A stretch of DNA of 64,000 nucleotides from Chthonomonas calidirosea (GCA_945882415.1 CAMCWC010000005.1:124001-188000); one strand, 5' to 3'; counted from the first letter of the stretch, positions 43,107-52,652 are shown. Numbers and translations are program-made. The notes: generated by a model not told the origin, from the sequence alone.

Positions 43107-44030
43107 TTACAGGCGGTACGTGGTGTACAAGCTCTGCATTCTGGTGCTCTGACCATTGGTGAACAGGAACATGCACGAATCGTCGGTGTAGTCCATGAAG
43201 TTCGTGATCGGGTCGGTTCCTGGGTAGCTTCGCCCCGTGCAAGAGTCTCGGTTTGCTGGGCAGCCGTAGGCTGGTGATCGCTCTGCCGCAGTGTCGGCGA
43301 CATAGTCGTTGTTCTTGGTGCATCCACCCTGGAACGTGTGATAAAGGCCGAGCCAGTGTCCGACTTCGTGAGTACCGGTATCGCCAAGGTTGTATGGAGC
43401 TGCCGTTCCACCCGGAACCGAAGAGAAGAGAAGAACTACGCCGTCGCTCTTCGGAGCGCTTGCGTACGACGATGGGAAGGTTGCCCAACCGAGCAGGCCC
43501 TGGCCGATGTTCGCCGAGTAAACGTTGAGAGCGTTCTTTCCACCAAGTCGAAGCGCGTTCTTAGCCTGCGTTTCAGCAGTCGTGCCTGGGGTCATCGTAT
43601 ACCAGGTTGCGTTCGTAGTTCGATCTACGGAGATCAGCTGGAAGCGGAAGCCGGTGTCCACGCCACCGGTTGCGCCGGAATAAGCGTTGTTCAAGACCTG
43701 AATCTGCGCATCGATCTGAGACTGAGGAATATCCCCGTTCGCAAGGCCCGTTCCCTTGTTGATAACGTGCCAGTAAACCGGGATCGTGACAGTGGTCCAG
43801 GCCTTGGCGTTCACCGGTCGGAGGCCAAGCTCGATTCGTGTCTGCTCGGCAGCGGATGGTTCAACGAAGCCGCAACGGGTAACCGCCATCAGCGGCGTTT
43901 CTTCTTGGGCGGTAACGAGACCGGAGCGAACGCTCGTGGCCGCATCGGTCGCAGAACCGCCGCAACCAGCAGATCCAAGTACAAGCGCGAGCGCGCAAAG
44001 GGGAAGGGCAAATTGTAAGTTTGATCGCAT
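43107..44030 (-). CDS. Secreted M43-type zinc metalloprotease (pappalysin family), lipoprotein
   Basis: A 307-residue precursor. The signal ends LGSAGC, a lipobox, so the enzyme is probably lipid-anchored. The zinc motif is [18 protein letters not shown] (H-E-x-x-H-x-x-G-x-x-H) and the Met-turn is [11 protein letters not shown]. Conserved cysteines follow the zinc site ([25 protein letters not shown]). It resembles cytophagalysin/ulilysin proteases. It sits between gcvPA and gcvPB on the opposite strand. Confidence 0.92.
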   Translation of the reverse strand: MRSNLQFALPLCALALVLGSAGCGGSATDAATSVRSGLVTAQEETPLMAVTRCGFVEPSAAEQTRIELGLRPVNAKAWTTVTIPVYWHVINKGTGLANGDIPQSQIDAQIQVLNNAYSGATGGVDTGFRFQLISVDRTTNATWYTMTPGTTAETQAKNALRLGGKNALNVYSANIGQGLLGWATFPSSYASAPKSDGVVLLFSSVPGGTAAPYNLGDTGTHEVGHWLGLYHTFQGGCTKNNDYVADTAAERSPAYGCPANRDSCTGRSYPGTDPITNFMDYTDDSCMFLFTNGQSTRMQSLYTTYRL

Positions 44031-44189
44031 GACTACACTCCGCTCCCATATCGGGGCCGGTGCGCAATTCTATAGGCACTTGGTCCATTTCACAATACGG
44101 GCTAGGGGTATTTAAAGAGAAAAATTCTCAAAAAACTTGACTTTTTCTTTATTGAAGAATTCGTTTTCCGATAGAGATGATGTTTTCGG

Positions 44190-45713
44190 GTGCGTAGGTA
44201 CAATTTTCGAGTGAGACCGACGCGTTCTAAGCGAGTCCCCGAGCCCCAACTCATTTTTGACAAGTCCAGATCTGGACGCTTGGGTTGCAATGTCCCGAAG
44301 TGCGATACCCCCGAAGTGGACCTTTCGGCTGCACTTGGCGAATTGAGAGAAGAACTCCATTTGCCAGAGGTGAGCGAACTGGATTTGGTCCGGCACTTTA
44401 CAAATCTGAGTCAGATCAACTATGGCATCGACACCGGCTTCTATCCGCTGGGGTCGTGCACGATGAAATACAACCCGAAGATCAATGAGGTCACCGCTCG
44501 ATACGCGGGATTCGCCGCGTTGCATCCAATGCAGCCGGTCGAAACCATCCCCGGCGCGCTTGAGCTCCTTAACGGAGTGCAAGAGATTCTTTGCGAAATC
44601 ACAGGCTTCGATGCCATTACGCTTCAGCCACTCGCTGGCGCACACGGTGAGATGACCTGCTTAATGCTGATCAAGGCGTATCACGAGCGAATTGGCCAGA
44701 CTCAGCGACATATCGTTCTCGTGCCCGACAGCGCCCACGGAACGAACCCAGCTTCTGCGGCCCGTTGCGGTTACGACGTGAAGCCGGTTCCAACTGACGC
44801 TGACGGCAACACCGATCTCGCGGCCCTGACCAAATCGCTCGAAGAGCATGGGGATAAGGTTGCCGCCTTGATGCTCACTAACCCATCCACCCTTGGCTTG
44901 TTCGAACCGAACATCTCGCTGATCTGCAAGATGATCCACGATGCCGGTGGCCAGGTTTTCTGCGACGGCGCAAACATGAACGCAATGGTCGGCACGACGA
45001 GACCTGGCGATCACGGCTTTGACTGCATGCACCTTAACCTGCACAAGACCTTCAGCACGCCACACGGCGGCGGCGGTCCGGGATGCGGTGCGATCGGCTT
45101 GCAAGCCCACCTCGCTCCGTACCAGCCGGTTCCGGTGATCAAGCGGGAAGAGGAGAGCGGAGAAGTGATCGCCGAATACGAGCGACCATTGAGCATCGGC
45201 CGAGTGAGTGCTTACTACGGACAGTTCTTGATGGAAGTCCGTGCGTACACCTACCTCATGGCTTACGGCCGCGAGAACATGGCGGACATTTCGCGCTACG
45301 CCGTGCTCAACGCAAACTACGTTCGGGCTCGGCTAAAGGAAGTCCTTCCACCGGCTCACGATCGACCGTGTATGCACGAGTGCATCCTGACCGCCGAAAA
45401 GTATAAGAAGAACCACGGCGTTCGGGCGCTCGATATCAGCAAACGGCTGATTGACTACGGATTCCACCCGCCGACGAACTACTTCCCGTTGATCGTTCCG
45501 GAGTGCCTCATGATAGAGCCCACCGAAACGGAGTCGAAGGAAACGCTTGACGCATTCTGCGACGCGATGATCGAGATTTGCCATGAGGCAATGACGACTC
45601 CCGACGTGCTTCACGCGGCACCATCGACCGCGGTGGTCGGCCGCCTAGACGAAACGGCGGCAGTGAAGAACCTCGACGTACGCTGGCAAGCGCCAAAGCC
45701 GGTCTTAGCCTAG
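44190..45713 (+). CDS. gcvPB: Glycine decarboxylase subunit 2 (GcvPB)
   Basis: A protein of about 500 residues, the PLP-binding half of glycine decarboxylase. The PLP Lys is in HLNLHKTFSTPHGGGGPG (about 286). Other segments are NYGIDTGFYPLGSCTMKYNP, QPLAGAHGEMTCL, DSAHGTNPASAARCGYDV and EPTETESKETLDAF. The start is uncertain: GTG at 44190, or GTG at 44211, which leaves a more usual N-terminus. The lipoate ligase gene starts 2 bases after the stop. Confidence 0.96.
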   Translation: MRRYNFRVRPTRSKRVPEPQLIFDKSRSGRLGCNVPKCDTPEVDLSAALGELREELHLPEVSELDLVRHFTNLSQINYGIDTGFYPLGSCTMKYNPKINEVTARYAGFAALHPMQPVETIPGALELLNGVQEILCEITGFDAITLQPLAGAHGEMTCLMLIKAYHERIGQTQRHIVLVPDSAHGTNPASAARCGYDVKPVPTDADGNTDLAALTKSLEEHGDKVAALMLTNPSTLGLFEPNISLICKMIHDAGGQVFCDGANMNAMVGTTRPGDHGFDCMHLNLHKTFSTPHGGGGPGCGAIGLQAHLAPYQPVPVIKREEESGEVIAEYERPLSIGRVSAYYGQFLMEVRAYTYLMAYGRENMADISRYAVLNANYVRARLKEVLPPAHDRPCMHECILTAEKYKKNHGVRALDISKRLIDYGFHPPTNYFPLIVPECLMIEPTETESKETLDAFCDAMIEICHEAMTTPDVLHAAPSTAVVGRLDETAAVKNLDVRWQAPKPVLA

Positions 45714-45715
45714 CG

Positions 45716-46372
45716 TTGAGCACGTCCAGTTTTGTGGTCCAAGGTCCATTTTCCGGGCCGAGGAACATGGAATTGGACGTTGAACTCCTTTCAGCGGCGG
45801 AATCTGGACAGCCGGGAGCCCGTGCTTATTTTTGGGATGGCCCCTGGGTTTCACTGGGTCGCTTTCAGCGACCGGACCGGGTCTTTCAAAACGGGCTAAC
45901 GGCACACTGGGTAGCAAGGCCAACGGGTGGCCGAGCCGTTCAACACGGTCAGGATATCTGTCTCTCGGTCGCCGTTCCGCTGCCGAGCGAGTCCAGCTTG
46001 CGCAGCCTCGGACCCATCTACGAGAGTTTGACTTCGCCAATCCTTGCGGCTTTTCAGACTATAGAAATTGATGCGGTCATTGCGAACGACGTAAAGGCGC
46101 CGAGTGGGTCAGAGTCAGCCGATTGCTTTTCGCTCCGGACCGGCTATGACGTCACCGATCGGTCGACCGGGAAAAAATTGGGCGGTTGTGCGTTGCGCGT
46201 GACCCATCACGGTGCACTACTTCAGAGTAGCTTTCCGTTCGGGCCGATGGACTCGCAGATACGGGGTTACGTAGGCGTTTTCACGCCGTTTGATGCTCAA
46301 GCGGTGGCGGAAGAGTTCGGAGCGGCGGTAGAGCGGGTACTTTCGATTGGACTTTCTGAGCGAACGTTCTAG
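45716..46372 (+). CDS. Lipoate-protein ligase family protein (LplA/LipM-like)
   Basis: A 218-residue enzyme of the biotin/lipoate ligase fold. It has WDGPWVSLGRFQRPDRVF and the lipoate pocket motif WVARPTGGRAVQHGQDICLS. It also has GKKLGGCALRVTHHGALLQS, with the conserved Lys and the H-G-x-L-L strand. It starts with TTG 2 bases after gcvPB and is clearly part of that transcript. The natural target would be GcvH. It could use free lipoate or octanoyl-ACP; the sequence alone does not tell. Confidence 0.85.
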   Translation: MSTSSFVVQGPFSGPRNMELDVELLSAAESGQPGARAYFWDGPWVSLGRFQRPDRVFQNGLTAHWVARPTGGRAVQHGQDICLSVAVPLPSESSLRSLGPIYESLTSPILAAFQTIEIDAVIANDVKAPSGSESADCFSLRTGYDVTDRSTGKKLGGCALRVTHHGALLQSSFPFGPMDSQIRGYVGVFTPFDAQAVAEEFGAAVERVLSIGLSERTF

Positions 46373-46402
46373 TGAATGTCGTCAGTTCGTCGGTGTTTCG
46401 TT

Positions 46403-46831
46403 ATGTCAATTGTTAAAGAATTCAAAGAATTCGCGCTTCGGGGGAATGTCATCGATCTCGCCGTCGGCGTCATCATCGGCGCTGCATTCGGCAAGATCGT
46501 CACGGGTTTGGTAGATGAGATCATCATGCCGCCCATCGGCTTGCTGGTCGGCAAAGTGGATTTCACCAACCTCTATGTGCCGTTGGACGCCAAGGTACCG
46601 AGCGGTCTCGCTCTTGTCGAAGCCAAGAAGTTGGGGCCGGTCATTGCGTACGGTTCGTTTCTGAACAGCCTCATCCAGTTCCTGATCGTTGCGGCCGTGG
46701 TTTTCTTCCTGGTGAAGACGGTGAATCGTCTCCAGCCGAAAGTGGAGCCAGCGCCAGCGGCACCACCAGAACCGACGGCGGAAGAGAAGTTGCTGGTCGA
46801 GATTCGCGACTTGCTCAAATCTGGCCGATAG
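46403..46831 (+). CDS. mscL: Large-conductance mechanosensitive channel MscL
   Basis: A 142-residue channel. The N-terminal helix [19 protein letters not shown] leads into TM1 ([20 protein letters not shown]), the periplasmic loop follows, and TM2 is [20 protein letters not shown]. The C-terminal helix after a [10 protein letters not shown] linker ends [11 protein letters not shown] start at 46403, which gives the standard N-terminus. It ends at a shared terminator. Confidence 0.97.
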   Translation: MSIVKEFKEFALRGNVIDLAVGVIIGAAFGKIVTGLVDEIIMPPIGLLVGKVDFTNLYVPLDAKVPSGLALVEAKKLGPVIAYGSFLNSLIQFLIVAAVVFFLVKTVNRLQPKVEPAPAAPPEPTAEEKLLVEIRDLLKSGR

Positions 46832-46843
46832 ACCGTCAGACGC

Positions 46844-46883
46844 AAAAAAGGGGAGCGGACCATTTGGTCCGCTCCCCTTTTTT
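46844..46883. terminator. Bidirectional terminator between mscL and the sigma factor
   Basis: An 18-bp perfect stem (46844-46861 with 46866-46883) with six A on one side and six T on the other, loop ATTT. It serves both convergent genes. Confidence 0.97.
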
Positions 46884-46889
46884 ACTTTC

Positions 46890-47933
46890 TTAGCCGTTCG
46901 CTGGCGAAGGCGTGATCGTGAATCCTTGCGCGTTCAGCTCTTGGCCAATGTGGCGGAGCTTCTTCATCGCACGGAGTTCGATCTGTCGAACCCGCTCTCG
47001 GGTGACGTTGAGTTCGGTTCCGACCTCTTCCAAGGTGCGCTGACGACCGTCATCTAGGCCGAACCGGAGTCGAACGACATCTCGCTCTCGCGAGGTCAGT
47101 CGACCGAGAATGCCATCGATTTCTTCCCGTCGAATGAGCGTAAAGGTCACGTCTCCCGGGGAAGGCATGTTCTGCGACTGAACGAAGTCTCCAATGCTGG
47201 AGTTGTCCTTTTCGCCGACCGGTGTTTCCAAGGAGATTGGCTCCACGGCAACCCGCATCATTTCTCGAACACGATCAATCGAGAGGCCAACTTCTTTCGA
47301 AATCTCTTCTTCGGTCGGTTCTCTTTGAAGCTCTTGCTGCAATCGGGAAGCCGTCTTGACGACCTTGTTGATCAACTCGGCAACGTAAACCGGAATTCGG
47401 ATTGTTCGTCCCTGGTTGATGATCGCACGAGCGATGGCTCGTCGAATCCACCAAGTGGCGTACGTGCTGAAGCGGAAACCCTTTCGCCAGTCGAACTTTT
47501 CGACCGCACGAATGAGACCGAGGTTGCCCTCTTGAATCAGGTCAGCGAGCGGAATTCCTCGCGCGTTGTATTTCTTGGCGATAGAGACAACGAGTCGCAG
47601 GTTGGATTCGATGAGAATCCGCTTCGCGTTCATGTCTCCGGCTTGGACCTTACGGGCGAGATCGACTTCTTGCTCTGGAGTCAGAAGTTGTGCGCGGCGG
47701 GTTTGCCGCATCCACATCTCAAGTTCTTCAGAGTCATCGGAAGTGGGTTTAGCCTCTTCCTCTTCTTCGTCCGCCGCCTCAAGGTCTAACAGATCTTCTT
47801 CACCCGGCTCTACAGCTGGGTCATCTAGAACGGGGGTGCTGCCGGCTTCGGCGTACATTTGGCGTCCTGGTGTGCGAACCGTAATCGCACGCCCTCGCCT
47901 TGGCGCCGTGGCAATCCCGTTTTCTACTGGCAT
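46890..47933 (-). CDS. rpoD: RNA polymerase sigma factor, RpoD/SigA type
   Basis: A 347-residue sigma-70 factor. An acidic N-terminal stretch ([17 protein letters not shown]) takes the place of region 1.1. Region 1.2/2.1 follows from [20 protein letters not shown]. Region 2 is [20 protein letters not shown], then [20 protein letters not shown] and [19 protein letters not shown]. Region 4.2 is [20 protein letters not shown]. The conserved [13 protein letters not shown] and [19 protein letters not shown] point to the primary sigma or a very close group 2 paralogue. GGAGG lies about 13 bases before the ATG. Confidence 0.92.
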   Translation of the reverse strand: MPVENGIATAPRRGRAITVRTPGRQMYAEAGSTPVLDDPAVEPGEEDLLDLEAADEEEEEAKPTSDDSEELEMWMRQTRRAQLLTPEQEVDLARKVQAGDMNAKRILIESNLRLVVSIAKKYNARGIPLADLIQEGNLGLIRAVEKFDWRKGFRFSTYATWWIRRAIARAIINQGRTIRIPVYVAELINKVVKTASRLQQELQREPTEEEISKEVGLSIDRVREMMRVAVEPISLETPVGEKDNSSIGDFVQSQNMPSPGDVTFTLIRREEIDGILGRLTSRERDVVRLRFGLDDGRQRTLEEVGTELNVTRERVRQIELRAMKKLRHIGQELNAQGFTITPSPANG

Positions 47934-48067
47934 GTTGTTTTCGTTATCCTCCGAAGCAGGCTCTTACTGCTTCACTTGTTGGTCACGGCCTCTTGCGTTC
48001 GTCATTGAACTTCCCGAGTCTGTGATCTAAAAAATTTCTTCTCGCCCAAAGGACGATTAAGAAGTCA

Positions 48068-48096
48068 TACGTTAACACTCGGAAGTACACGTGTCA
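48068..48096 (-). promoter_or_regulatory. Predicted promoter of the sigma factor gene
   Basis: On the minus strand a perfect TTGACA (48091-48096) is followed after 17 bases by TAACGT (48068-48073). It would give an mRNA leader of about 120 bases. The 314-base gap 47934-48247 holds this site, T-rich segments and no open frame or other structure I can name. Confidence 0.55.
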
Positions 48097-48247
48097 AGGT
48101 GCCCATCTCACAGACTAGATCGTTGGCGTCACTGCCAGCCATTCTCAGTCCGATTTTAGATGAAGTTTTTTTCTCGTTCTTATCGGTGCGTTAACAAAGT
48201 ATTACGACGTAAAAATCGTTCGGTTACGTTGCCGGCAACACAAAAAC

Positions 48248-49354
48248 TCAAGACTTTTGGCGTAAACGATCCAAAGAGACCCGGAGAAAGTGGCCAAGCG
48301 CACGTGCCGCTTCCTTAGAATTGTACCGGCCGAAGCTAATTCTTGCTGTCCCGCGAATCCATTCGGGTGGTACTCCCATCGCAGTAAGCACGTGACTGGG
48401 CTCGGTTGACCCGGAACTGCAGGCGGCTCCGGCAGAGATTGCGAACCCGGCCGCATCGGCTTCGATCACGAGAGTTTCGCCTTCGACACCTAGGAAGCTG
48501 AGGGAGAGGATGTGAGGGACGTTGGAGATTGGGGACGACTCGTACGTCCATGCGGCGTCCACACCATTGATTCTCCAGTCCGAAACGTGTTCCAACTCGG
48601 TCAGGACAATGGCTCGGAGTTCTTCCGCGTGTTGCCAATCGGCTTCTCGGCGTTGAGCGGCAATTTGTGCGGCGAGGCCAAAGCCGACAATGGCGGCGAC
48701 GTTCAGCGTCCCAGCCCGGAGCCCACCTTCCTGCTCACCGCCAAGTAGCATCGGGTTCAAGGCATTGCCGGTTGCCAGCGCTGCCGCTCCTTTTGGGCCA
48801 TAGGATTTGTGGGAGCTGAAGGTCATGAAGTCCGCCGTGGTGGACTGAAGATCGATTCGCCCAAGGGCCTGGCTTGCGTCGGAGTGAATGAAATCGTGCG
48901 TTGAAGCTTCAAAGAACGAGTTTGGATTCCAGACGGTGCCGGTCTCGTTGCTGACCAGTATCTTGCTAACCAGGGGAAGACGGGATCCGCCCGGTGCGGG
49001 CAGAAGCTCTAGTCCGTCGTTCGGAATCACGGAGTAGCCGTTCGCTAAGCCGGGAGCGCGGACAGCTTCGTGTTCGAACGGGCTCATTTGGCCTCCCGGA
49101 TGCTGCGCGATGACCCAGTTGTTGGCTTCGGTCGCGCTGGCGGTAAAGGTCACGCACTCTGACGACCAACCGGTCGCCTCGGCGATCCGCTCGCGGGCAA
49201 GTTCCACGGCGGCGCGGGTGCGCTGGCCCCATGCGTGGGTTGAGTTTGGGTTGCCGAAAGCTTCGCCAAGGAAGGGAAGCATCTCCGCCCGAACGGCTTC
49301 GTCTATGGGCGTTGTTGCCGCATAGTCGAAGTACCGTTCGAGTTGGAAGGACAA
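48248..49354 (-). CDS. Cysteine desulfurase (NifS/IscS-like)
   Basis: A 368-residue PLP enzyme that takes sulfur from cysteine for Fe-S clusters or tRNA thiolation. It starts YFDYAATTPIDEAVRAEML, has the PLP Lys in TFSSHKSYGPKGAAAL, and the active Cys in ISAGAACSSGSTEPSHVLTA. RAGTLNVAAIVGFG is also typical. The start is TTG, one base after the sucD stop, so the two are co-translated. No iscU or thiI gene is near. Confidence 0.93.
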   Translation of the reverse strand: MSFQLERYFDYAATTPIDEAVRAEMLPFLGEAFGNPNSTHAWGQRTRAAVELARERIAEATGWSSECVTFTASATEANNWVIAQHPGGQMSPFEHEAVRAPGLANGYSVIPNDGLELLPAPGGSRLPLVSKILVSNETGTVWNPNSFFEASTHDFIHSDASQALGRIDLQSTTADFMTFSSHKSYGPKGAAALATGNALNPMLLGGEQEGGLRAGTLNVAAIVGFGLAAQIAAQRREADWQHAEELRAIVLTELEHVSDWRINGVDAAWTYESSPISNVPHILSLSFLGVEGETLVIEADAAGFAISAGAACSSGSTEPSHVLTAMGVPPEWIRGTARISFGRYNSKEAARALGHFLRVSLDRLRQKS

Positions 49355-49355
49355 A

Positions 49356-50234
49356 TTAGCCTACTTTTGCAAGGGCTTCTTGGAGCAAGCGAGGAACGTC
49401 GCTGGTTCGGTCTGCGACCGATGCGCCGGCTTCGAGAAGCGCGCTGACCTTGGATTCAGGCGTTCCCGTGTTGCCGCTGATGATTGCGCCGGCGTGGCCC
49501 ATTCGCTTTCCAGGAGGAGCGGTTCGACCGGAGATGAATCCGACAACCGGCTTGCTCATGGTCTTCATGTATTCACAAGCGGCTTCTTCGTCCGATCCGC
49601 CGATTTCGCCGACCATGACAACCGCCTTAGTTGCTGGGTCCTTTTCGAACATTTCCATGACCTCAATGAAGCGAGTGCCAGGGAGCGGGTCTCCGCCAAT
49701 GCCAACGCAGGTGGTTTGGCCGAGATCGGCTCGGGTCATTTCCCACACGATTTCGTAGGTCAAGGTTCCGGAGCGGGAAACCATTCCGATTGGGCCTGGC
49801 TTAAAGATGTTGCCGGGCATGATGCCCATCTTGCACTCGCCAGGAGTGATGATTCCGGCGCAGTTTGGACCGAGGAGGCGACTGGTGTTGTTATCGCGCA
49901 CTCGGTTCACCATTCGGATCTCGTCGTGGATCGGGAGCCAGTCGGAAATGCACGTGATGAACTCAACGCCAGCGTCTTCGCACTCGAGCACGGAGTCGGC
50001 AGCGAAAGGGCCAGGAACAAAAATGATCGCAGCGTCGGCACCGGTTGCCTCGCGAGCATCTTTCACGCTGTCAAAGACAGGTCGGTCGAGGTGGGTCGTG
50101 CCGCCTTTTCCGGGGGTAACTCCGGCTACCACTTGCGTTCCGTATTGGATCATCTGTTCGGCGTGGAAGCTGCCTTCCTTTCCGGTCATGCCGCAAACGA
50201 TAACGCGGGTGTTTTTATCGACAAGGATCGCCAT
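49356..50234 (-). CDS. sucD: Succinyl-CoA synthetase alpha subunit
   Basis: A 292-residue alpha subunit. It starts [20 protein letters not shown], has the CoA-binding [14 protein letters not shown], and [20 protein letters not shown]. The phospho-His is in [20 protein letters not shown] use the ATG at 50234; a 31-residue open frame before it belongs to the upstream region. The usual partner sucC is not upstream; the gene is divergent from the riboswitch region and followed by the cysteine desulfurase. Confidence 0.96.
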   Translation of the reverse strand: MAILVDKNTRVIVCGMTGKEGSFHAEQMIQYGTQVVAGVTPGKGGTTHLDRPVFDSVKDAREATGADAAIIFVPGPFAADSVLECEDAGVEFITCISDWLPIHDEIRMVNRVRDNNTSRLLGPNCAGIITPGECKMGIMPGNIFKPGPIGMVSRSGTLTYEIVWEMTRADLGQTTCVGIGGDPLPGTRFIEVMEMFEKDPATKAVVMVGEIGGSDEEAACEYMKTMSKPVVGFISGRTAPPGKRMGHAGAIISGNTGTPESKVSALLEAGASVADRTSDVPRLLQEALAKVG

Positions 50235-50327
50235 AGTCGTGTCAGAGGATACCGCCGAGGCCGGAGTGAGAAAGTCCGATCTCGCCCCCTTTTCTTTCGT
50301 GTATAGTTTTGATGGCGATAAAGCCAA

Positions 50328-50441
50328 GCGCTTAATCTCTGGTTTCAGAGAGCGGGGGAACCGTACTTATAGGGGTGAATGAGGCAGAAATGCCGCTAGG
50401 GGAGCTCTTGACCCGAACCCGACAGCTAACTCCGTAAGCGA
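50328..50441 (+). ncRNA. c-di-AMP riboswitch (ydaO-yuaA class)
   Basis: The sequence follows the ydaO aptamer core: CGCTTA (329-334 of this kilobase) pairs with TAAGCG (50435-50440) as P1; a CTCTG/CAGAG hairpin is followed by GAGCGGGGGAACCG, then GGGGTGAAT, TAGGGGAGCTC and CCCGAACCCGACAGCTAACT. These are the most conserved blocks of the class, in the right order. Known members bind c-di-AMP and turn off expression of cell-wall hydrolase and potassium transport genes. Here the next plus-strand gene is hisB, about 235 bases downstream. Confidence 0.88.
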
Positions 50442-50677
50442 TGTGAGAGTCGAATCTCGTGCACGAAGCAGGTTGAATGACCTGCGGATAGGCGGAACAA
50501 CGATGTTCTTTCGGCGAGTTTGTGACCCTTGCCTTTGTCGTTTTTCGGGGGCGCGACCGATGGGTCTCGACGAAAGTGGCTTCGATGTTGAAGTCCGAGG
50601 CGAGCACTTTTCCTAGCGCACCCGTTTTTTTGCCTCGCTGGCCCGTTCGGAAAGGGGCGTTAGAGTAGATTTAACGG
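50442..50677 (+). promoter_or_regulatory. Expression platform and leader between the riboswitch and hisB
   Basis: This stretch holds a GCAGGT/ACCTGC hairpin (50468-50485). A long-range stem joins CGGGGGCGC (near 50546) to GCGCACCCG (near 50616), with one mismatch, followed by seven T (50625-50631), which looks like an attenuator. A 37-residue open frame (50503-50616) lies inside, with a purine-rich GGCGGA before its ATG. I do not count it as a proven gene. Confidence 0.5.
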
Positions 50678-51280
50678 ATGGCAAAGTCTGCACCGGGCGT
50701 CCGCTACGCCGAACTGGAACGCGAAACGCATGAAACCCGCGTGACGGTGGTTTTGGATCTTGATGGCGGAACGCGGCAAGACATCTCGACCGGAGTCGGC
50801 TTCTTCGACCACATGTTGCAGCTCATGGCTTTCCATGGTCAGGTCGACCTCGGACTCACGTGTGAAGGCGACCTGGAGGTTGATGATCACCACACGGTCG
50901 AAGATTGCGGAATCGTGCTTGGGCAGGCATTCGCCCACGCCATTTCGGACGAGAAGAGCATTCAGCGTTACGCCAGCAATCACACGCCGATGGACGAAGC
51001 GCTGGTCTTGGTGGCACTCGACATCAGTGGTCGCGGGATTCTTGGCTATAACGTCAACTTTAAGCGAGAAAAGATTGGGGATCTCTCAACGGAGTGCGTG
51101 CGGGAGTTCTTCCGGGCATTCACAACTCACGCCAAAGTGACCTTGCACATTCATCAGATCGCCGGTGAGAACGATCACCACATCTGTGAGGCGATCTTTA
51201 AGGGCTTTGGACGAGCGCTGAAATTTGCGGCGGAGAAGTCGGAGCGACGCTCAAGTTCTACCAAGGGTAAGCGGGACTGA
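50678..51280 (+). CDS. hisB: Imidazoleglycerol-phosphate dehydratase
   Basis: A 200-residue single-domain HisB (no phosphatase half), step six of histidine synthesis. The manganese-binding motifs are GVGFFDHMLQLMAFHG, DLEVDDHHTVEDCGIVLGQA and AGENDHHICEAIFKGFGRAL. It leads a hisB-hisH-hisA cluster and lies downstream of the c-di-AMP riboswitch leader. Confidence 0.97.
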   Translation: MAKSAPGVRYAELERETHETRVTVVLDLDGGTRQDISTGVGFFDHMLQLMAFHGQVDLGLTCEGDLEVDDHHTVEDCGIVLGQAFAHAISDEKSIQRYASNHTPMDEALVLVALDISGRGILGYNVNFKREKIGDLSTECVREFFRAFTTHAKVTLHIHQIAGENDHHICEAIFKGFGRALKFAAEKSERRSSSTKGKRD

Positions 51281-51306
51281 TTGGGCATCGCCGGTAAAAT
51301 CCAGCC

Positions 51307-51897
51307 GTGGTAACCATCCTGGACTACGGCATCAACAACCTGAGTTCGGTTGCTAAAGCGGTCCGTTCTCTTGATGTTGAGTGCGAAATTCGCGACCAGG
51401 TTGCCGGTGCGACGAAGCTCATCATTCCCGGCGTTGGCGCTTTTGGCGCCGCGATGGAGCATCTCTCACCGCTTCGCGACGGGATTCGTGGGCTAGCAGA
51501 TGATGGCGTCCCGATTCTTGGAATTTGCTTGGGCATGCAACTGCTGTTTGACGCGAGCGAAGAATTTGGTCACCACGAAGGACTCGGGTTAATTCCCGGG
51601 CAGATTCAGTTTTTGCCACGACACGAGGGGATCAAGATTCCGCACATGGGTTGGAGCGCTTTGGCGTTTCCGCAACCTTCGCCCATTTTTGAGGGCATCG
51701 AGGCCGGGGAACAGGTCTACTTTGTGCACTCGCTCGTTGCCCGCTGCGAAGATCCGCAGGATGTTACGGCAACTGCCTTTCACGGTGAGTCATTTACGGC
51801 GGCGGTGAAGAGGAGGAACGTGCAAGGGACCCAGTTCCACCCAGAGAAGAGCGGTTCGGTAGGTATTCGAATATTGGAGAACTTTCTGCGTTGCTAA
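51307..51897 (+). CDS. hisH: Imidazole glycerol phosphate synthase subunit HisH
   Basis: A 196-residue glutamine amidotransferase. It starts with GTG (VTILDYGINNLSSVAKAV). The nucleophile Cys is in PILGICLGMQLLFDAS and the His/Glu pair in QGTQFHPEKSGSVG. It supplies ammonia to HisF, which is not in the window. Its end overlaps hisA by 7 bases. Confidence 0.97.
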   Translation: MVTILDYGINNLSSVAKAVRSLDVECEIRDQVAGATKLIIPGVGAFGAAMEHLSPLRDGIRGLADDGVPILGICLGMQLLFDASEEFGHHEGLGLIPGQIQFLPRHEGIKIPHMGWSALAFPQPSPIFEGIEAGEQVYFVHSLVARCEDPQDVTATAFHGESFTAAVKRRNVQGTQFHPEKSGSVGIRILENFLRC

Positions 51898-52610
51898 TTC
51901 TTCCTGCCATCGATTTGATTGATGGAAACTGCGTTCGGCTTTACCAAGGCGATTACGGGCAGGTTACGAAGTATTCCGAGGACCCCGTTGCGACGGCCCA
52001 GTCGTTCGTTGACGGTGGCGCGGAATGGCTTCATATCGTCGACCTAGACGGCGCGAAAGCGGGGCAGCCCAGGAACTTGGAAGTCATTCGAAAGATAGCC
52101 GCCGAGGTCAACGTGAAGATTGAACTGGGAGGGGGGATCACTTCTACCGAGCACCTTGAGGCCGCCTCGGCCGCGGGAGTAGCCCGGGTTATTCTGGGCT
52201 CGGCGCTGGTTCGTGATCCGGATTTCGCGAAAGAAGCCCTGAAGCTCGGCGAATCGGTGGTCTGCGGACTCGATGCTCGGGATGGCAAGGTTGCAGTCGG
52301 AGGTTGGCTCGAGACCTCGACGGCAGATCTCATTGAGTTTGCGCAAGAGTTGGAATCTTTCGGGGCACGACGATTTATCGTAACGGATATCGCGACTGAC
52401 GGCGCGTTACAGGGGCCGAATTTTGAGCTGATGCAACGATTCTTGAACGGTGTTTCGGTTCCGGTGATCGCCTCGGGTGGGGTAGCCGAGCTGACCGATA
52501 TCTCTGGACTGCGACAGCTAAGTCCCGCGCCGGAAGGCGTGATTGTTGGCAAGGCGCTGTACGAGAATCGGTTCACCCTGCCGGAAGCAATCGCCGCAGG
52601 ACGAATCTAA
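51891..52610 (+). CDS. hisA: Phosphoribosylformimino-5-aminoimidazole carboxamide ribotide isomerase
   Basis: A 239-residue TIM barrel. LILPAIDLIDGNCVRLYQGD carries the catalytic Asp, and the second Asp is in FIVTDIATDGALQGPN. GVIVGKALYENRFTLPEA ends the barrel. The start is TTG inside the end of hisH, giving coupled translation. Confidence 0.97.
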   Translation: MLILPAIDLIDGNCVRLYQGDYGQVTKYSEDPVATAQSFVDGGAEWLHIVDLDGAKAGQPRNLEVIRKIAAEVNVKIELGGGITSTEHLEAASAAGVARVILGSALVRDPDFAKEALKLGESVVCGLDARDGKVAVGGWLETSTADLIEFAQELESFGARRFIVTDIATDGALQGPNFELMQRFLNGVSVPVIASGGVAELTDISGLRQLSPAPEGVIVGKALYENRFTLPEAIAAGRI

Positions 52611-52652
52611 AGTCCCACCGCGGCTGCATCATGCCTTATAATCGTCGGAGCC

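Noticed and set aside
50332-50607. Open frame of 91 codons on the minus strand across the riboswitch
   Set aside because: The region folds as a known RNA on the plus strand, and the frame has no supporting start signal.
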